Below, one piece after another: positions 13,628 to 17,180 of a stretch of DNA of 17,180 bases. Origin of the DNA: JAJYSO01 sp964451785 (GTDB lineage Bacteria > Bacteroidota > Bacteroidia > Flavobacteriales > Flavobacteriaceae); the NCBI GenBank assembly GCA_964451785.1, contig CAYVJG010000048.1, forward strand, positions 1 through 17,180. Reading direction: 5' to 3'. The first letter of the stretch is position 1, and the number at the start of each line of letters is the position of its first letter. The translations under genes were made by a program, and so were the position numbers. Below the pieces are notes generated by a model that made no database searches, was not told the origin of the DNA, and was given only the letters and a program-made list of their open reading frames with translations.

Positions 13628-15025
13628 TTATAATGAAGGAACGTTGATTTTTCTATTAATCCAGCAGCCAATAGTGATGGTTTTACCTTGCGTTCCTGCT
13701 TTAAAGATATCAGCTTTTGATGGCGCACGACCAGCGTATGAAGCAGCTGATTTGCCAGCTAAGCTTCTGATTGAAGGATCAACACGACCTGCAGCTTCAG
13801 CAGCTTCTTCAGCTAACCAATACACAGCGCGTTTGTGGAAAACATCTTTACCACATGAGTTGGCACTAGCAGCATACATTGAAGCAATTTTTAAATAAGC
13901 AACTCCTAATGACGGGTTGTTTTGCAAGGCGCGGTTATAGTTGACGCGAGCTGCAGAATAGCTACCTTGATCTTTGTACACATTACCAATTCTATAGTAT
14001 ACTTTAGCTTTTTCTAAAGCACTTTCTTCTAGCTCAATTGATTGTTTGTAAAACTTGATAGCTTCGCTGTTATTGCCTTTGCGTTCTGCTAATACACCTA
14101 GGTATTTAGCTGATTTAGCTGATGGCTCAACAACGTTTAAAGCTTTGGTGATTTTAAAGAATAAATCACCTTCAGTACATTTTTTAGCTGCTAAACGATG
14201 AGCTGCAATTTTAAGCCATTCAGCATCTGATTTGTGTTCTTCAAATCCTTTGGTAAATAAGGGGATAAGGTTTTCACAATCGGCACGTTTTCCAATTTTA
14301 GCATCTATACTTTCAATGATTTTAGCATAGTATTCTAGGTAGATGCCGTCATTTTTTAAGATGCGTGCTTCTGTTTTAGTGAGTGTATTTAAAGAATCTT
14401 TTTTAGCTTGAAGCTCTTCAGCTTGCTTAGCGCGTTTAGCTTGCTCACCGTTAATTTTAGAAATAATTTGGTCGTATTTTTTAAAGACTTCTTGTAAGTT
14501 TTTTTTGCCGGCATCATTTAAATCAATTAACAATGAAAAATAAGTGTAAAGCGCTTTAGGGTCGTTAAAAGTTTCTTTACCTGCTTTCCACGCTTGATCA
14601 AAGTTGTTGTACAACTCTTCAGTATTCCCCATTTTAGCATCATACTTTAATTGAGCTATTTCAATTAAAGCTTCGCCTTTAGTTAATTTTTTTCCGGGAA
14701 AATACTTAAGCCAGTTGTTGTAGTTTTGAATTTGAGCTTCGATGTATTTTTTCTTTTCAGCATCAGTTTTCGCATCTTTAATAAACTGACTAAACATACG
14801 GCGTCCATATTGATAAACAGCTATGTGTAAATCAGGACAGTTTTTAACAATTTTTTTATAGTGCGGATAAGCACTTTTATAATCTTTGATTTTTGCGCTT
14901 TGTGCAAAAATAGAGAGTTCTCTGTTACAATCAACACTTGATGATTGTTCAGTAGTGGTTTGTGCACTCAAACTACTAAAGATTAAGAATGCAAATAAAA
15001 AAATAATAGAATTTTTAGCTTTCAT
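13628..15025 (-). CDS. Secreted tetratricopeptide-repeat protein
   Basis: A 465-residue protein with a clear signal peptide (hydrophobic 7-20, cut after about SLSAQ). The middle (about 190-225) is a charged, Lys/Glu/Ala-rich helical stretch likely to form a coiled coil. Canonical TPR units lie at about 306-375 (LGVLAERKGNNSEAIKFYKQ, then YYRIGNVYKDQGSYSAARVN). The C-terminus carries the block TITIGCWINRKINVPSL. It is probably periplasmic or attached to the outer membrane as a protein-protein scaffold. It follows the barrel protein after 26 bases and precedes lptC by 15, so it belongs to the envelope operon. The precise role is unknown; a part in outer-membrane assembly is only suggested by context. 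Confidence 0.85.
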   Translation of the reverse strand: MKAKNSIIFLFAFLIFSSLSAQTTTEQSSSVDCNRELSIFAQSAKIKDYKSAYPHYKKIVKNCPDLHIAVYQYGRRMFSQFIKDAKTDAEKKKYIEAQIQNYNNWLKYFPGKKLTKGEALIEIAQLKYDAKMGNTEELYNNFDQAWKAGKETFNDPKALYTYFSLLIDLNDAGKKNLQEVFKKYDQIISKINGEQAKRAKQAEELQAKKDSLNTLTKTEARILKNDGIYLEYYAKIIESIDAKIGKRADCENLIPLFTKGFEEHKSDAEWLKIAAHRLAAKKCTEGDLFFKITKALNVVEPSAKSAKYLGVLAERKGNNSEAIKFYKQSIELEESALEKAKVYYRIGNVYKDQGSYSAARVNYNRALQNNPSLGVAYLKIASMYAASANSCGKDVFHKRAVYWLAEEAAEAAGRVDPSIRSLAGKSAASYAGRAPSKADIFKAGTQGKTITIGCWINRKINVPSL

Positions 15026-15051
15026 AAGTAGACTTGTAATTACTGATGAGA

Positions 15052-16293
15052 TTAGTGATATTTACGTTTGATAAACCATTTGTCATTTAGGGAGATACCG
15101 ATAAAAACTTTAAAATAGTTTTCTTGAACCAAGCCGGCAGTTGTGGTTCCTCGTTGTCCGTATTCAACACCTAAATTGATATTGCTTAAAAATTGACCAG
15201 CCGGTAAACCTAAACCAAAAGTAATGCCAAACTCGTCAATATCTTCACCATTTATGTTTAATCCTGTTTCTGCATAACGCAAGCCTCCTCTAAATGTGAT
15301 GCGATTAAAGTAGCTGTTGATATCGTTGTAGTTAGGAATATAAAACCCACCTAAGCGGTAAATTGTAGATTCCTTAAACTGTACATTGCTAGCTGTAAAA
15401 GAGGTATTAGTGTATGCTGTTTTTCCGATGTGCTGGTATTCAATTCCTGCAAACCATTTTTGAAATTCACCTACTCCAGCGCCGATGCGGAAATCTGAAG
15501 GTAAATTAAATTTTGTGTTTCCTAAATCTACAGTCTGTTGATTAACCGTCAAAAAGCCGTCTGAACTGCTCATGGCGATAGTTGCTAAATCACGTGTGTT
15601 TTTAGAAGTCAATTCTGCTTCTGGTGAATAGCTAGCTGATGTCTTTAGCATTAATTTTGGAGAAATTTTAAACTCATACTGAGCACCTACTTTAAATTTA
15701 AAACCATTTAAATCTGATCTGTTATGCTCTCGTGTTCCATATTGAACAAGGTCTTGAAACAAAACATTTGTGTTGTCTATGTTTCCAAAGTTATAACCGC
15801 CTTCAACCCCTACGCGCAAACCGTCTGCTATGCGGTAACCAAAGGAGAGAAATAATTTTGTTAAGCCACCCTTGCCTTCAAATCGTGAAAATGAATTGTC
15901 AGTTTCGCTTTCTAATTGATACCCTACAGATGAGTTAGGAACAACGCCAAAACCAAAATTTAATTTGCCGGCAGGAATACCTATAGCGATGTAATCAAAA
16001 GAAGTATTGCGCACATTTTCGCTAGTTTGCGCATCTTTTATCGTAGCCATTCGTTGTGTGGCTCCAACAGCAAAAGTAGTGAGTTTTAAGGCACCTAATG
16101 CCGCCGGGTTGGCAAGGTTGTAATGGATGCTGTCAGCGTGTATTGACAATCCTCCCATGGCGTGGTTGGCAGCTGTACCATTAAAAGTGGGTAACCCAAT
16201 TCCGAAATAAGAATAGGGGGAAGACGTTTGGTTTTGGGCGGAGACATTGACAACACAGAGTATCGCAATGAGTATGAAAAGACGTTTAATCAT
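15052..16293 (-). CDS. Outer-membrane beta-barrel protein (PorV/FadL-like)
   Basis: A 413-residue protein with a signal peptide (MIKRLFILIAILCVVNVSAQ). The rest is a long series of alternating-residue strands with aromatic ends, typical of an outer-membrane barrel. The start of the mature part, SPYSYFGIGLPTFNGTAANH followed by AMGGLSI and NLANPAALG, resembles the FadL/PorV type of barrel. The ATG at 16291-16293 overlaps the coaX stop by one base (TGATG), which indicates translational coupling; a TTG one codon earlier was rejected. The ligand or cargo is unknown. The steady neighbourhood of LPS export and foldase genes fits a structural or transport role in the outer membrane. Confidence 0.85.
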   Translation of the reverse strand: MIKRLFILIAILCVVNVSAQNQTSSPYSYFGIGLPTFNGTAANHAMGGLSIHADSIHYNLANPAALGALKLTTFAVGATQRMATIKDAQTSENVRNTSFDYIAIGIPAGKLNFGFGVVPNSSVGYQLESETDNSFSRFEGKGGLTKLFLSFGYRIADGLRVGVEGGYNFGNIDNTNVLFQDLVQYGTREHNRSDLNGFKFKVGAQYEFKISPKLMLKTSASYSPEAELTSKNTRDLATIAMSSSDGFLTVNQQTVDLGNTKFNLPSDFRIGAGVGEFQKWFAGIEYQHIGKTAYTNTSFTASNVQFKESTIYRLGGFYIPNYNDINSYFNRITFRGGLRYAETGLNINGEDIDEFGITFGLGLPAGQFLSNINLGVEYGQRGTTTAGLVQENYFKVFIGISLNDKWFIKRKYH

Positions 16294-17027
16294 CAAAGTT
16301 TATTATATTCCAAAATGCAGTTTAAACCTGTAAGGAGGAAATTTTTAGCGACAAAGATGCTATTTTTTAATCTTTTAGACAAGAATTCACTGTCTCCTCC
16401 TGTAAAAATTATAGTTAAGTTCTCATATTTTTGATTAAATTGATCTATAAACCCATTGATTTCATTGACTACACCACCCGTTACTCCCAGTTTTAGACTT
16501 GAGATGGTGTCAGTGCCTAAAGCGGAAATTTCTTCATCTGCTGTTCTCAATAACGGTAAGTTTGCTGTAAAATTATGCAAAGCGCGATAACGCATGTTTA
16601 ATCCTGGTGAAATAGCGCCTCCTAAATAATCTTTTTCTGTCGTAATGATGTCATAAGTGATGCAAGTGCCCGCATCTATAACCAAAGTGTTGCGATTAGG
16701 AAACTGATGCACAGCTGCTGCCGCTAGGGCAATGCGGTCTAATCCTAAACTTTGTGGCGTGCCGTAGGCGTTGTTAAAAGGAATGCTAGTGCCTGATGAT
16801 AAAATGATTTTTTTTCCGTTGAGTTCTGATAGGGTGCCATCGTATCCTTTTTGGGGTTTAGCAACATTGGCAATTATTCCATCTTGAATTTTAGGAAATT
16901 CGTTTAAAATTTTTTTTTGCTCATAAGACAGTTTGCTTTTGAGACAAGTGACGGATTTTATAATTTTAAAATCTTGGAAAACAGCAAGTTTTGCACGTGT
17001 GTTTCCGATGTCTATAATGAGATTCAT
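16293..17027 (-). CDS. coaX: Type III pantothenate kinase
   Basis: A 244-residue cytoplasmic kinase that phosphorylates pantothenate in the first step of coenzyme A synthesis. Family motifs are DIGNT (6-10, phosphate binding), GLDR (95-98), VIDAGTCITYD (116-126, with the metal-binding Asp118) and GGAISPG (136-142), all of the ASKHA fold. The length is standard for CoaX. It is the first gene of the minus-strand run, and its stop overlaps the barrel-protein ATG by one base. A TATCTTAG box at 17046-17053 on the minus strand, one base off the Bacteroidota -7 form, lies about 20 bases upstream and may be its promoter; no clean -33 is seen. It is divergent from a tRNA gene. Confidence 0.95.
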   Translation of the reverse strand: MNLIIDIGNTRAKLAVFQDFKIIKSVTCLKSKLSYEQKKILNEFPKIQDGIIANVAKPQKGYDGTLSELNGKKIILSSGTSIPFNNAYGTPQSLGLDRIALAAAAVHQFPNRNTLVIDAGTCITYDIITTEKDYLGGAISPGLNMRYRALHNFTANLPLLRTADEEISALGTDTISSLKLGVTGGVVNEINGFIDQFNQKYENLTIIFTGGDSEFLSKRLKNSIFVAKNFLLTGLNCILEYNKL

Positions 17028-17080
17028 AGTTGCTAATTGAGTGGGCTAAGATACAAAAATCATTTTTTTATATTTTTTGT

Positions 17081-17110
17081 TTGGAGAATTAAAAAATGAA
17101 CTTATATTTG
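17081..17110 (+). promoter_or_regulatory. Consensus Bacteroidota promoter of the tRNA gene
   Basis: TTG (17081-17083), a 19-base spacer and TATATTTG (17103-17110) match the Bacteroidota housekeeping promoter (TTG, about 19 bases, TAnnTTTG) at every defined position. The RNA start would fall around 17117, about ten bases before the tRNA. Confidence 0.8.
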
Positions 17111-17126
17111 CACCCGCAATGCACTT

Positions 17127-17180
<54 letters not shown>

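Overview
The window looks like a chromosomal stretch of a Flavobacteriaceae-type member of the Bacteroidota. The DNA is AT-rich and start codons lack purine-rich Shine-Dalgarno sites. Several genes are preceded by the Bacteroidota promoter form (TTG, 17-19 bases, TAnnTTTG). The gene content is typical flavobacterial housekeeping: a DUF6952-like protein, and a coaX / barrel protein / TPR / LptC / CNNM-CBS / PpiD run. No transposase, integrase, CRISPR array or complete defence system is visible.

Left part (1-3780). The window opens in half of a repeat element followed by a 32-codon remnant of an aspartate/glutamate racemase. An ALDH7-type aldehyde dehydrogenase follows on the minus strand. A gene-free stretch of about 770 bases then carries several repeat families, and alanine racemase (alr) follows on the minus strand.

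Middle (3784-8383, plus strand). A MOP-type polysaccharide flippase and dUTPase (dut) are separated by a complete MITE-like inverted-repeat element of about 175 bases. Next is a redox group of 2-Cys peroxiredoxin, a WCGNC thioredoxin-like protein and a small DUF6952-like protein that overlaps it by 20 bases. Then comes truB, whose leader is formed by a 55-base repeat ending one base before the start codon; a second copy lies in the left gene-free stretch.

Accessory pocket (8409-9375). Between convergent truB and ppiD, two near-copies of the ppiD 3' end plus terminator bracket a small cassette. It holds a short lipoprotein gene and, just upstream of it, a Cys-rich reading frame with a GGG step that looks like a decayed or frameshifted peptide-precursor gene. 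This is the most unusual part of the window.

Right part (9355-17027, minus strand). A compact, probably co-transcribed run reads coaX, outer-membrane barrel protein, TPR protein, LptC-like lipoprotein, 62-residue membrane protein, CNNM/CBS protein, PpiD-like foldase. Genes are tightly spaced or overlapping, and most products act in the envelope (LPS transport, outer-membrane protein folding). Divergent from coaX, a promoter with a perfect consensus reads into a tRNA-Phe cut off by the window end.
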